Of a DNA stretch of 64,000 nucleotides, positions 37,136-45,741 are shown one piece after another. The number at the start of each line of letters is the position of its first letter. Positions within the stretch are counted from its first letter, which is position 1. This DNA is from Nocardioides baekrokdamisoli (lineage in GTDB: Bacteria > Actinomycetota > Actinomycetes > Propionibacteriales > Nocardioidaceae). The notes below the pieces were generated by a model, which ran no database searches, was not told the DNA's origin, and was given only the letters and a program-made list of their open reading frames with translations. The position numbers and the translations under genes were made by a program. Location of the stretch: positions 992,001 through 1,056,000 of the forward strand of contig NZ_AP019307.1 in the NCBI RefSeq assembly GCF_003945325.1, read 5' to 3'.

Positions 37136-38239
37136 TCACGATCCCGAGCGGCGCCAGCGGATGCCGGCCTCAATGAAGTCATCGATCTCGCCGTCGAGAA
37201 CAGCCGACGGGTTGCCCGACTCCTGACCGGTCCGCAGGTCCTTGACCAACTGGTACGGGTTGAGGACGTAGTTGCGCATCTGGTCACCCCAGGAGGCGGC
37301 CACGTCGCCCTTGAGGTCCTTCTTGAGCGCGGCTTCCTCGGCCTTCTTCTTCGCGAGCAGCTTGGCCTTGAGGACGACCATCGCGGACGCCTTGTTCTGC
37401 AGCTGCGACTTCTCGTTCTGGCAGGAGACGACGATGCCCGTCGGGATGTGCGTGAGGCGGACGGCGGAGTCAGTGGTGTTGACCGACTGACCACCTGGGC
37501 CACCGGAGCGGAACACATCGGTACGGATGTCGTTCTCGTCGACCTCGATCTCGTCGGTCTGCTCGAGCACGGGGACGACCTCGACGGCCGCGAACGACGT
37601 CTGTCGACGGCCCTGGTTGTCGAACGGTGAGATCCGGACCATGCGGTGGGTGCCGGCCTCGACCGACAGGGTCCCGTACGCGTACGGCGCGTGGATCGCG
37701 AACTCGGCCGACTTGATGCCGGCCTCCTCGGCGTAGGAGACGTCGAAGACCTCGACGGGGTATTTGTGGCGCTCGGCCCAGCGCGAGTACATCCGCATCA
37801 ACTGCTCGGCGAAGTCCGCAGCGTCGACGCCGCCGGCGCCGGAGCGGATCGACACGATCGCCTCACGGACGTCGTACTCACCGGACAGCAGGGTGCGGAC
37901 CTCGAGGGCCTCCACGTCCTTGCGGATGCGACCGAGGTCGGCGTCAGCCTCCCCGAGGGTGTCGGCGTCGCCCTCTTCCTGAGCGAGCTCGACGAGCACT
38001 TCCAGGTCATCGACGCGGCTGGCCAGCGACTCGAACCTGTCCACCTCGCCATTGAGCATGGAGAGCTTGGACGTGACCTTCTGCGCAGCGGCCTGGTCGT
38101 TCCAGAAATCGGCGGCGGCCGTCTGCTCGCCCAGCACGTCGATCTCGGCCTTCATCGCACCGAGGTCCAGCACCTGCTCGACGGTGTGAAGGGTCGCTCG
38201 GAGCTGCTTCAGCTCGGCATCAAAATCGGTGGCAGCCAC
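37136..38239 (-). CDS. prfB: Peptide chain release factor 2
   Basis: Terminates translation at UGA and UAA. The 367-residue protein has the stop-codon motif SPF in RISPFDNQG and the catalytic GGQ in GGPGGQSVN. There is no sign of the programmed +1 frameshift of E. coli prfB; the frame is open from the GTG. The GTG stands eight bases after TAGATT. Confidence 0.97.
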   Translation of the reverse strand: MAATDFDAELKQLRATLHTVEQVLDLGAMKAEIDVLGEQTAAADFWNDQAAAQKVTSKLSMLNGEVDRFESLASRVDDLEVLVELAQEEGDADTLGEADADLGRIRKDVEALEVRTLLSGEYDVREAIVSIRSGAGGVDAADFAEQLMRMYSRWAERHKYPVEVFDVSYAEEAGIKSAEFAIHAPYAYGTLSVEAGTHRMVRISPFDNQGRRQTSFAAVEVVPVLEQTDEIEVDENDIRTDVFRSGGPGGQSVNTTDSAVRLTHIPTGIVVSCQNEKSQLQNKASAMVVLKAKLLAKKKAEEAALKKDLKGDVAASWGDQMRNYVLNPYQLVKDLRTGQESGNPSAVLDGEIDDFIEAGIRWRRSGS

Positions 38240-38250
38240 GAACGGGCAAT

Positions 38251-39159
38251 CTACCCGTCGTTCGCCTGGTCGAACGGATCGCCGAAGGTCTCCAGCCTGC
38301 GTACGACCTCGCGGAAGTCCATCTGCTCCAATCCGAGCGGATCCTCGGCCCCCGCCTCAACCTCGGCCCAGCTCACCGGCGCTGCGGCAGTTGGTCGGTC
38401 TCCCCCACGCAGTGACCACGGCGCGAGCGTGGTCTTCGAGCCGGAGTTCTGGGACCAGTCGACGAAGACCTTCCCGGCGCGTCGAGCCTTCGTCATCGTG
38501 GCGGTGACGAGCCTCGGGTGGCTGACCTCCAGGCCATCGGCGATCGCCTTGGCGATGCCGGTCGCCACCTCCGGTTCAGCGGGCGCGGGCAGGGTCGCGT
38601 ACAGGTGGAGGCCCTTGGATCCGCTCAGGACCGGGATCGCGGTGAGTCCGTGGCCTGCGAGCGTGTCGCGTACGAGCAGGGCAACCTGCGAGCACTCCTG
38701 GAGCCCGGCCGGGGCACCGGGGTCGAGGTCGATCACGATCCGGTCTGCGCCGACGGGTTCTCCGGAGTCGTCGACTCGCCACTGGTGGACGTGCAGCTCG
38801 AGCGCAGCCAGGTTGGCCATCCAGGTGAGGGTGGCCAGATCATCGGCGACCGGAAAGGTGAGCGTGCCCTCGCGTTGGTCAGCGGTCCGGCTCCCCGACG
38901 TCGGGACCGTGACGGTGCGTACCCAACTCGGCGTGCCGGCCGGGGCGTTCTTCTCGAAGAAGTTGGCCTGTCCGGTGCCGTGCGGCCACCGGACACGAGT
39001 CACGGCTCGATCGCGCAACTGCCGCAGGATCGCTGGCGCAACCCGGGCGTAGTAGTCGAGCACCTCCCCCTTGGTGGTGCCGGTCTGCGGATAGAGCACC
39101 TTGTCCAGGTTGCTCAACTTCACCATCCGGCCGTCGATCTCGACGCGCATCTCGCTCAC
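38251..39159 (-). CDS. ligD-pol: LigD-type polymerase/primase domain protein (end joining)
   Basis: A 302-residue archaeo-eukaryotic primase-like polymerase that fills gaps during Ku-dependent end joining. Metal ligands are in IDLDPG (DxD), the nucleotide-binding part in SGSKGLHLY, and the N-terminus [17 protein letters not shown] is typical of LigD POL. No nuclease or ligase domain is attached. The GTG at 39157-39159 has GGAGG five bases upstream; an ATG at 39150 is the alternative. A 32-base-spaced palindromic repeat lies about 20 bases upstream of the start. Confidence 0.92.
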   Translation of the reverse strand: MSEMRVEIDGRMVKLSNLDKVLYPQTGTTKGEVLDYYARVAPAILRQLRDRAVTRVRWPHGTGQANFFEKNAPAGTPSWVRTVTVPTSGSRTADQREGTLTFPVADDLATLTWMANLAALELHVHQWRVDDSGEPVGADRIVIDLDPGAPAGLQECSQVALLVRDTLAGHGLTAIPVLSGSKGLHLYATLPAPAEPEVATGIAKAIADGLEVSHPRLVTATMTKARRAGKVFVDWSQNSGSKTTLAPWSLRGGDRPTAAAPVSWAEVEAGAEDPLGLEQMDFREVVRRLETFGDPFDQANDG

Positions 39160-39177
39160 GGGCACCTCCGCCCGATC

Positions 39178-39224
39178 TTCCGAACGTTCGGACGGCGCGT
39201 GGCGGAACCTTCCGAACGTTCGGA
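39178..39224. repeat. Two copies of TTCCGAACGTTCGGA, 32 bases apart
   Basis: Copies at 39178-39192 and 39210-39224, with GATC just outside each end (GATCTTCC... and ...GGAAGATC), so the block is itself an inverted repeat. It lies between the ligase stop and the LigD polymerase start and repeats the layout of 10316-10394. Confidence 0.95.
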
Positions 39225-39259
39225 AGATCGCGAGGTACTGCCGGCGGCTCGGGCCGTGC

Positions 39260-40111
39260 TCACAGGTCTGTCCTGACTCCGATGAAACTCGGCTGCCGCA
39301 ACCGATGGACCGCCGGACCGTGGGACTCGACGTCGACTATGACCGCTGGCGCGACCCACGTGGTGCCTTTCGCGTCCAACTTCGGGACCTCGTCGGCGAA
39401 TGGGCTGTCCGCGATCGGCTGCAGCAGCGCCTTCAGTGCGACGGAGTCCCGGCTGCTGATCCCACTTCCCACCCGACCTCTGTAGAGCAGGCCGGCATCG
39501 GTGACCTGACCCACCAGCAACGAGGCCAGTCGATCTGCCGTGCCGACCTGCGGTCGCCAGCCGCCGACAACGTACGAATCCCGGTGACGATGGACGAACT
39601 TGAGCCAGTTCTTCGACCGCACGCCGGGCTCGTACGCACTCTCACGCCGCTTGGAGACGATGCCCTCGATCCCGTGGGTACGAGTGAACTCGAGCAGCAT
39701 CGCGCCGTCGTCGTGCACCTCGGGCAACTCCCAGGCCCCGAGATCGAGGCTGTCCAACAATTGACGGCGCGCCGACCACGGGAGGCCGGTCGTGTCCTGC
39801 CCGTGCAATCGCAGCAGGTCGAAGACCATCAGCTGAGCCTGCGCCCCGCCGCCCAGGGCACCGAGGTGCGGTCGCCCGTCAGGCGCGAACGCGACCACCT
39901 CACCGTCCACCAGGACGTCGTATCCGGGATGCACCACGATCGACGGCCAACTGGCCGTCCGGTCGTTGCCGTTCCGGGTGGTCATCCGCACTCCGTCGTC
40001 GGTGCAGTCGACCAGCAGCCGGATGCCGTCCCACTTGAACTCATGAGCCCACTCCGGACCACCCGGGACATGCGTGCCGGCGGTTGCGAGCATCGGCAAC
40101 AGCGCGGGCAT
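39260..40111 (-). CDS. ligD-lig: ATP-dependent DNA ligase (LigD ligase domain, stand-alone)
   Basis: A 283-residue ligase. The adenylated lysine is Lys26 in EFKWDGIR, motif III includes DVLVDGEVVAF and motif IV EGIVSKRRES; the OB domain ends the protein (RYRGRVGSGI to SFIGVR). It is the ligase partner of the separate polymerase gene downstream and the divergent ku. The ATG at 40109-40111 has CAGGAT six bases upstream. Confidence 0.93.
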   Translation of the reverse strand: MPALLPMLATAGTHVPGGPEWAHEFKWDGIRLLVDCTDDGVRMTTRNGNDRTASWPSIVVHPGYDVLVDGEVVAFAPDGRPHLGALGGGAQAQLMVFDLLRLHGQDTTGLPWSARRQLLDSLDLGAWELPEVHDDGAMLLEFTRTHGIEGIVSKRRESAYEPGVRSKNWLKFVHRHRDSYVVGGWRPQVGTADRLASLLVGQVTDAGLLYRGRVGSGISSRDSVALKALLQPIADSPFADEVPKLDAKGTTWVAPAVIVDVESHGPAVHRLRQPSFIGVRTDL

Positions 40112-40148
40112 ACGTGCATCCTGCCAAGCCACGCGCGAGGATGGGGTC

Positions 40149-40934
40149 ATGCGTGCGATCTGGAAGGGTGCCGTCTCCTTCGGCCTCGTCAACGTTCCGG
40201 TACGGGTCTACTCCGCCACCGAGTCCCACGACGTCTCGTTCCGACAGGTGCACGAGGCTGACGGCGGCCGGATCAAGTACCAGCGGGTCTGCTCGATCGA
40301 CGGCGCCGAGGTGCCGTACTCGGAGATCGCCAAAGGGTTCGAGACCGAGGACGGCGACCTGGTCGTCCTGACCGATCAGGACATGAAGGATCTGCCGTCG
40401 AACTCGACCCGTGAGATCGCGGTGCAGAAGTTCGTACCCGCCGATCAGATCGACCCGCTGCTCTTCGAGAAGTCGTACTACCTGGAGCCGGACCAGACAG
40501 CGGCCAAGCCGTACGCACTCCTGCGTCAGGCGCTGCTGGATGCCGACCGGATGGCCGTGGTCACGGTGGCGCTGCGGCAGCGGACGACGACGGCCGTGCT
40601 GCGCGTACGCGATGACGTGATCGTGCTCCAGACGATGATGTGGCCAGACGAGATCCGTACGCCCGACTTCGCGATCGATGCCGGCGCGCCCACCGACGCC
40701 GAGGTCCAGATGGCCCACCTCCTGGTCGACACCCTGGCCGGGGACTTCCACTCCGAGGACTACGAGGACGACTACGCGACGGCGGTCCAGGAGATGGTGA
40801 CCGCCAAGATCGAGGGCGGCGAGGTGCGGCGTACGCCCGAATCGACCCCGACGACCGGCGAGGTCGTCGATCTTCTCGCCGCGCTGCAGCGCTCGGTTGC
40901 CGCCGCGCGAGAGGCCCGCGGCGAGGCTTCCTGA
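40149..40934 (+). CDS. ku: Ku protein for non-homologous end joining
   Basis: A 261-residue bacterial Ku homodimer subunit. The core begins MRAIWKGAVSFGLVNVPV and includes HEADGGRIKYQRVC and the DNA-ring region KSYYLEPD; the short C-terminal tail lacks the lysine-rich extension seen in some actinobacteria. ku and the ligase gene diverge with 37 bases between their starts. The ATG follows GAGGAT by six bases. Confidence 0.96.
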   Translation: MRAIWKGAVSFGLVNVPVRVYSATESHDVSFRQVHEADGGRIKYQRVCSIDGAEVPYSEIAKGFETEDGDLVVLTDQDMKDLPSNSTREIAVQKFVPADQIDPLLFEKSYYLEPDQTAAKPYALLRQALLDADRMAVVTVALRQRTTTAVLRVRDDVIVLQTMMWPDEIRTPDFAIDAGAPTDAEVQMAHLLVDTLAGDFHSEDYEDDYATAVQEMVTAKIEGGEVRRTPESTPTTGEVVDLLAALQRSVAAAREARGEAS

Positions 40935-40947
40935 CCCGCCCCGACGA

Positions 40948-40953
40948 TAGGGT
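40948..40953 (+). promoter_or_regulatory. Leaderless -10 of the DUF2505 gene
   Basis: TAGGGT, six bases, then ATG. Confidence 0.65.
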
Positions 40954-40959
40954 CGAGGC

Positions 40960-41427
40960 ATGGCCAAGACCATGACGTTGGAGTTCGAGTACGCGGCGGC
41001 CGAAGCCACCGTTCTCGGGTTGCTGAAGGACCCGGCCTTCCGGGAGTCGGTCTGTGAGGCGCAGCATGCGACCTCCCACACCGTTGCGGTCGAGGGCGAC
41101 GTCGTCGAGATCCGCTACACCCAACCCGTCCGTGGGCTACCCGCCTTCGCCACGAAGTTCGTGGGCGATTCGGTCGAGATCCACCAGCGCGAGGTCTGGT
41201 CCGGTCAGCGGGCGACCTTCGAGTTGTCGCTCCCGGGAAAGCCGGGCGACATCACCGGCACCAGGACCCTCAGCACTCAGGGCAGCGGGTCACGCGAGGT
41301 CTTCAGCGTGATCGCGAAAGTCTCGGTGCCGCTGGTCGGCGGCAAGTTGGAGGACCTGATCCTGCAGATCTTCAAGAAGGGCGCCGAGCGCGAGCATCGC
41401 ACCGCGCTCGCAGAGCTCGGCGGCTGA
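40960..41427 (+). CDS. DUF2505 family protein (START-like)
   Basis: A 155-residue protein of the DUF2505 family: YAAAEATVLGLLKDPAFRESVCEAQHA, a beta-rich middle (VEIRYTQPVRGLP) and the C-terminal helix EDLILQIFKKGAEREHRTALAEL. The fold is predicted to be START-like with a hydrophobic cavity; no ligand is known. It lies 25 bases behind ku but has its own leaderless promoter. Confidence 0.85.
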   Translation: MAKTMTLEFEYAAAEATVLGLLKDPAFRESVCEAQHATSHTVAVEGDVVEIRYTQPVRGLPAFATKFVGDSVEIHQREVWSGQRATFELSLPGKPGDITGTRTLSTQGSGSREVFSVIAKVSVPLVGGKLEDLILQIFKKGAEREHRTALAELGG

Positions 41428-41428
41428 G

Positions 41429-41536
41429 TTACTTCGCCCTGCGCTGGTCGATGACGTAGAGGACCACGTAGGCCGGCACGATCGTCAACGCAATGACGAA
41501 CAGCAGGATGACCAGCAACAACAGGACCGCTTGCAC
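41429..41536 (-). CDS. Small single-pass membrane protein, 35 residues
   Basis: A 36-codon frame opens at GTG (41534-41536) and ends TAA (41429-41431). It encodes a hydrophobic helix of about 24 residues (LLLLVILLFVIALTIVPAYV) followed by a basic end (DQRRAK), a typical N-out/C-in microprotein. TAGCGT lies six bases before the GTG, the same start signal as the annotated genes around it. Its stop is one base from the convergent DUF2505 stop. The function is unknown. Confidence 0.7.
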   Translation of the reverse strand: MQAVLLLLVILLFVIALTIVPAYVVLYVIDQRRAK

Positions 41537-41542
41537 GCTTCG

Positions 41543-41548
41543 ACGCTA
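41543..41548 (-). promoter_or_regulatory. Leaderless -10 of the small membrane protein gene
   Basis: TAGCGT, six bases, then GTG. Confidence 0.6.
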
Positions 41549-41595
41549 GCAACCGCCCCAACCGTTTGTGAAATGACAGACGGCGCGACCCGCGG

Positions 41596-41937
41596 TCACC
41601 CCAACAACGCCGGGATCTCCTGGACCCCGAACCAAGCCAGATCCTCGTCGGCATCAGCATCCGCCGGGCGCTCGTCGAGATCGGCATGGACGGCCAGCAC
41701 CTCCCGGAACGGCACCGGGGCCGCCGCACCCGCATCCACGACGAGCACCAAGCGCCGTCCGGGGCCGGCGAGACGTTCGGCCGAGGCATCCGCAGCCGAC
41801 ATCAGGGCGGCGTACTCGCCCTCCTCGGTCTCGTCAGGTGCCTCGTACGCGTCCGCAAAGGCAGCCGCCGGGACCGAGCCAGCGGCGTGCCACTGCGACA
41901 ACTCGTCGATCGTGGCCGGCACGTAGATACGCGTCAT
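41596..41937 (-). CDS. DUF6912-like small acidic protein
   Basis: A 113-residue acidic protein starting TRIYVPATIDELSQWHAAG, with a helical middle (EGEYAALMSAADASAERL) and DLAWFGVQEIPALL at the end. It appears to be the actinobacterial DUF6912 family; its role is not known. The ATG at 41935-41937 overlaps the stop of the DGAT-like gene by four bases, which fixes the start and suggests co-expression. Confidence 0.72.
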   Translation of the reverse strand: MTRIYVPATIDELSQWHAAGSVPAAAFADAYEAPDETEEGEYAALMSAADASAERLAGPGRRLVLVVDAGAAAPVPFREVLAVHADLDERPADADADEDLAWFGVQEIPALLG

Positions 41938-43424
41938 TGGTCCGTCTCCCGCTTCGTCTCCGAGCGACGACGGCCGCGCGGCGCCTGCTCCCGTCCTCCG
42001 TTGGACGCATCCAGCAGCTCCAACAGCGCTTCGCTGATGCATTGCCCCAGGACCTCGGCATCCGGAATCAGGTCACGGTCGGCGTTGATGCCGATCATCA
42101 CCTTCCCGGCGTACGAGGTGATCCCGATCGCGAGCCCGTGGCCGGGCAGCAAGGGGTGCACGGGGTAGCTCGCCACGAGTTCGGCGCCGGCGGCGTACCG
42201 CAGTGTCTGGGGCCCTGGGACGTTCGTCACGGAGACCTGGAAGTGTCGCTCCTGGACGGCCGCGACCCGCGCACCCATCGCGTGGAACGTCGTGGGCGCG
42301 AAGCCGGTGATGCCGGCGAGCCTGTTGGCGGCCACCGCCCTGGTCACCTGCTGGTGCTTCTCGAAGGAGTACGACACCTGGTGCAGCCGGACGACCGGAC
42401 TGTTCTCCGCGATCGGCAACTGCACGAAGTGCGGCGCGATCTGTGAGCCGAGCGCGGTCGCCTCGAGGTCGTCATCGATGACGCTGACCGGCACCAGCGC
42501 GGAGATCTCGCGCAGCCCGACCAGCGACTCGGCACGCGTCATCAACCAACCGCGCAGCCCGCCGGCGATGACGGCGAGGATAGCGTCGTTGATCGTCCCG
42601 CCGTGAGCCTTGCGGATGGTCCGGTAGTCCTCGAGCGAGCTGTCCGCGGTCACGAAGATCCGCTGCTGGGACAGGTCCCCCAGCAGCGGGTTGTCCGGCA
42701 CCACACGACGTACGCCGAGAAGACCGCGTACGGTCTCGACCCGCCGGCCGATCATGCCGGCCCGCTTGCCCAGGGACGTACGCGCCCCGTCGACCGTGTT
42801 GGTGAAGGTGTCGACGTCCATCAGCGTGTCGCGGACCGCGCCGAAGACGAGACCGCGGGCGGAGGCCCGTCGCGGGTTCCAGGCATCCGCGCCGAGCGGC
42901 TTGGCTTCGGGACTGACGTCGAGCAGGATCTGGCCGAGATCGACGGTGTCGAGGCCGTCGACGAGCGCTTGATGGGTCTTGGCCAGGATCGCGATCCGAC
43001 CGCCCTCAAGACCTTCGATGAAGTACATCTCCCACAGCGGGCGCGACCGGTCCAGCGGTCGCGACAGGATCCGCGCCGTCAGATCACGGAGTTGAGCCAT
43101 GTTGCCCGGACGCGGCAGAGCTGACCGACGGGCGTGGTACTCCAGGTCGAAGCGCTCGTCGTCGATCCACACCGGGTTGGCAATGCGTCCCGGGACGACC
43201 TGGATCCGCTGGCGGTAGCGCGGGACGAAGGAGAGCCGGTCCGCCACCAGATCCAGGAACGCGTCGTAGTCGAATCCGGAGTCGCCCGGCTCGAGGATGT
43301 CGAGGGTGGCGTTGTGCCGCGGAGCGGTCGCCGTCTCCTGGACCAGGAAGGCTAGGTCGCGCGGGCTGAGTCGATCTGCCACCGCTGCTCCTGCCCGGAC
43401 CTGATGGCCCTGGTTTTGGTACAT
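41934..43424 (-). CDS. WS/DGAT-family acyltransferase homologue with altered active site
   Basis: A 496-residue protein of the bacterial wax ester synthase/diacylglycerol acyltransferase family. The N-terminal condensation-like domain and the C-terminal NVPGPQ (VTNVPGPQTLRY) motif are clear. The active-site motif HHxxxDG reads HQALVDG: His151 is kept but the second, catalytic histidine is Gln152 (codon at 42969-42971). Either the enzyme uses another residue or it is not an acyltransferase. The ATG at 43422-43424 is the likely start. Confidence 0.88.
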   Translation of the reverse strand: MYQNQGHQVRAGAAVADRLSPRDLAFLVQETATAPRHNATLDILEPGDSGFDYDAFLDLVADRLSFVPRYRQRIQVVPGRIANPVWIDDERFDLEYHARRSALPRPGNMAQLRDLTARILSRPLDRSRPLWEMYFIEGLEGGRIAILAKTHQALVDGLDTVDLGQILLDVSPEAKPLGADAWNPRRASARGLVFGAVRDTLMDVDTFTNTVDGARTSLGKRAGMIGRRVETVRGLLGVRRVVPDNPLLGDLSQQRIFVTADSSLEDYRTIRKAHGGTINDAILAVIAGGLRGWLMTRAESLVGLREISALVPVSVIDDDLEATALGSQIAPHFVQLPIAENSPVVRLHQVSYSFEKHQQVTRAVAANRLAGITGFAPTTFHAMGARVAAVQERHFQVSVTNVPGPQTLRYAAGAELVASYPVHPLLPGHGLAIGITSYAGKVMIGINADRDLIPDAEVLGQCISEALLELLDASNGGREQAPRGRRRSETKRETDQ

Positions 43425-43498
43425 CTGCGATTCTGTCAGAGCCCACCAGCCTTCATGCTCCCGACGCACGGGCGTGGAACTCCCCCGAAAGGCTCGTC

Positions 43499-43888
43499 AT
43501 GCGCCGCAACGCTGCCGTCATCTCCGCCGTTCTCGTCGTCCTCACGCTCGGTGCGACGACTGGGTGCTCTTCGACCTCCTCGTCGAACGGCTCCTCGGCC
43601 TCGCAGGGCACCGACACCTCCAACCGCAAGGTCATCGAGATCACGTTCTCCGGTGGCAAGGTCACCCCGATCGCGGAACAGGTGGACGTCAACGTCGGTC
43701 AGACGGTCGTCCTCGACATCACCGCAGATGTCGCAGGCGAGATCCATGTGCACTCCACGCCCGAGCAGCATGTCGACTACACCGTCGGGCACACCCAGGT
43801 ACCCCTTAACCCCCTGACCCTGCCGGGGACGATCGAGGTCGAGTCCCACTCCCTCGGGAAGACGATCCTCCAACTCCAGGTGCACTGA
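43499..43888 (+). CDS. Cupredoxin-like lipoprotein
   Basis: A 129-residue exported lipoprotein with a signal peptide, a lipobox-like TTGC (Cys23) and a Ser-rich linker, then a compact beta domain (VIEITFSGGKVTPIAEQVDVNVGQTVVLDITADVAGEIHVHSTPEQHVDY). The HVHSTPEQH segment could bind metal, as in cupredoxins, but the Cys-x-His-x-Met pattern is missing. It stops two bases before a large membrane protein gene and probably forms a complex with it. Confidence 0.78.
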   Translation: MRRNAAVISAVLVVLTLGATTGCSSTSSSNGSSASQGTDTSNRKVIEITFSGGKVTPIAEQVDVNVGQTVVLDITADVAGEIHVHSTPEQHVDYTVGHTQVPLNPLTLPGTIEVESHSLGKTILQLQVH

Positions 43889-43889
43889 C

Positions 43890-45212
43890 GTGCAGCTGTT
43901 CGCCCACGGCTTCGGCGGCGTCAAGGACCTGCCGATCCCGCTCTGGCTCGCCATCACGGCAGCCGTAGGCGCGCTGGTCGTCTCGTTCGTCGTCCTGGCG
44001 CTGACCACCCGGCCTGACTCCGCCGCGCGACCGGTCCGGGACCGCAGCGTCCCGCTGCCCCGGCGGATCGTCGACTCGACCGGATGGGTCGTCGCCTGGC
44101 GGGTCGTCGGCGTCCTGATCGCCGCCTACACCGCGTACGTCGCGATCTGGTCTCCCGATCTGGCCACCAATCCCTTGTTCGGCATCTTCTACGTGCTGAT
44201 GTGGGTCGGCGTCGTCTTCGCCTCACTGCTGTTCGGCGAGGTCTGGAAGGCGATCTCACCGGTTCGCGCCGTCGCAGAAGTCCTGTATACCGCCCGTGGT
44301 ACCCGTGAACCGCTTCTCCGCTACCCCGAACGGCTGGGGATGTGGCCGGCCACACTGGGGTTGCTGGCGTTCACCTGGCTCGAACTTGTCCATCCCGACA
44401 ACGATTTCCAGTCGCCGGTACGCACCTGGCTCACCGTGTACGTGGCCGTCATGATCGTGGGCGGCCAGATCTGGGGTGACACGTTCTATGAGAACTGCGA
44501 CCCGTTCGAGGTCTACAGCTCGCTGATGGCCCGGCTGTCACCGTGGGCACGGGTCGACGGCCGACTCGTCCTCCGTCGCCCCCTGGCGAACCTCGATGCC
44601 ACCCCGACCAAGCCGGGGCAGGTCGCAGTGTTGGCGATCCTGTTCGGCACGATCGCGTACGACGCCTTCCACGAGTCGGTGCCCTGGTTCAGGTTCACCC
44701 AGGCGTCGGGTTGGAGCAACGCCCATCCGGGCTGGGTCATCTGGGTCAACGACGCCGGACTGATCGGGTTTCCGTTGGTGATCGGGCTGTTCTACATGGT
44801 CGGCACGATGTGCACCGGCGTCGGAGACGTACGCCGTCGCGACCTGCCGGCGGCCCTGGCTCCGTCCCTGATCCCGATCGTGGCCGGGTACGTGGTGGCG
44901 CACTATCTGAGCTACTTCTGGTTGAGCAGCCAGCTGACGCTGCAGATGGCGAGCGACCCCAACCACACCGGAGCCGACTGGTTCGGCACCTCGGACATGT
45001 CGATCAACACCTGGCTCCTGCGGGACGCAACCTTCCTCGCGGTGCTCAAGGTCCTGGCGGTCGTGATCGGCCACATTCTCGGTGTGATCTCGGCACACAA
45101 GCGCGCACTGCGCGTACTCCCCCGCGAACACGTCGTGACCGGTCAGCTTCCGCTGCTGGTGACCATGATCGGGCTCACCGGCGGAGGGTTGTACCTGCTG
45201 TTCTCAACCTGA
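43890..45212 (+). CDS. Multi-pass membrane protein paired with a cupredoxin-like lipoprotein
   Basis: A 440-residue integral membrane protein with about ten hydrophobic segments and conserved-looking polar motifs (GDTFYENCDPFEVYSSLMARLSP, AYDAFHESVPWF, VAHYLSYFW). Related actinobacterial proteins are sometimes labelled fenitrothion hydrolase after a two-subunit membrane enzyme, but I cannot support that substrate here. The GTG starts one base after the lipoprotein stop. An inverted repeat begins at the next base after its own stop. Confidence 0.72.
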   Translation: MQLFAHGFGGVKDLPIPLWLAITAAVGALVVSFVVLALTTRPDSAARPVRDRSVPLPRRIVDSTGWVVAWRVVGVLIAAYTAYVAIWSPDLATNPLFGIFYVLMWVGVVFASLLFGEVWKAISPVRAVAEVLYTARGTREPLLRYPERLGMWPATLGLLAFTWLELVHPDNDFQSPVRTWLTVYVAVMIVGGQIWGDTFYENCDPFEVYSSLMARLSPWARVDGRLVLRRPLANLDATPTKPGQVAVLAILFGTIAYDAFHESVPWFRFTQASGWSNAHPGWVIWVNDAGLIGFPLVIGLFYMVGTMCTGVGDVRRRDLPAALAPSLIPIVAGYVVAHYLSYFWLSSQLTLQMASDPNHTGADWFGTSDMSINTWLLRDATFLAVLKVLAVVIGHILGVISAHKRALRVLPREHVVTGQLPLLVTMIGLTGGGLYLLFST

Positions 45213-45214
45213 GC

Positions 45215-45310
45215 GCCGAAAGGTGAGGAAATCCGCGCCGAAAGGTGAAGACAGGTTCCCGCCGCTCGACATCCGCTCACCTCTCGGCACGGATTTCCTC
45301 ACCTTTCGGC
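45215..45310. repeat. Long imperfect inverted repeat, CGAAAGGTGA family, copy 2
   Basis: Arms at 45215-45248 and 45277-45310 are 34 bases with two mismatches. The left arm carries GCCGAAAGGTGA twice, 22 bases apart; the right arm carries one exact and one altered core (GCCGAGAGGTGA). It lies between convergent genes and is related to the repeat at 151-298. Confidence 0.92.
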
Positions 45311-45318
45311 AGAGGGGA

Positions 45319-45741
45319 TCAGCGGCGGACGTACATGATGGACGCTGGCGCGATCACCGTGGTCGGGTTGGTCGTGTATCCGCTCGGCGTGGGGGCGGCA
45401 GCGGGTGCCGGGCTGAGGGCGATGAATCCCATCATGGCGGCGCCGACTGCCCCACCGCCGACGGCGGCGAAACTGATGACGCGCCGGTGCTCGCGGTGCT
45501 GGCCACAGTGCTCGGGCCGCAGAAGGTCGCCCTTGAGGGAGCTGGGTGCCGTCGTCAGCGCGGACAAGCCGGCCATACGCTGCTTGATCCAGGTCTCCCG
45601 CTGCACTGCCTCGCGGCACGTGGAACAGGCTGCGACGTGAGCCCAGGCGCAGTCGGCCTCGGCGGCCGACAACTGCCCGTCGAGCAGCGAACTCACTCGC
45701 GTGCCGAGGTGCTGACTCCGCGATCCCTGGGTCCAGTTCAT
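45319..45741 (-). CDS. rseA: Zinc-binding anti-sigma factor (RseA-like)
   Basis: A 140-residue membrane protein. The N-terminal ZAS domain holds [12 protein letters not shown] (H-x3-C-x2-C) preceded by [17 protein letters not shown]; one transmembrane helix ([22 protein letters not shown]) separates it from a short proline-rich exterior tail. It should sequester SigE at the membrane. The ATG overlaps the sigE stop by four bases. The gene order matches Rv1220c-sigE-rseA of mycobacteria. Confidence 0.92.
   Translation of the reverse strand: MNWTQGSRSQHLGTRVSSLLDGQLSAAEADCAWAHVAACSTCREAVQRETWIKQRMAGLSALTTAPSSLKGDLLRPEHCGQHREHRRVISFAAVGGGAVGAAMMGFIALSPAPAAAPTPSGYTTNPTTVIAPASIMYVRR

Noticed and set aside
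37136..38239. Programmed frameshift in prfB
   Set aside because: The reading frame is continuous from the GTG, with no in-frame UGA and no CTTTGA slippery site near codon 25.
43890..45212. Calling the membrane protein a fenitrothion hydrolase
   Set aside because: That label comes from loose similarity to a two-subunit enzyme. Nothing in the sequence proves organophosphate hydrolysis.
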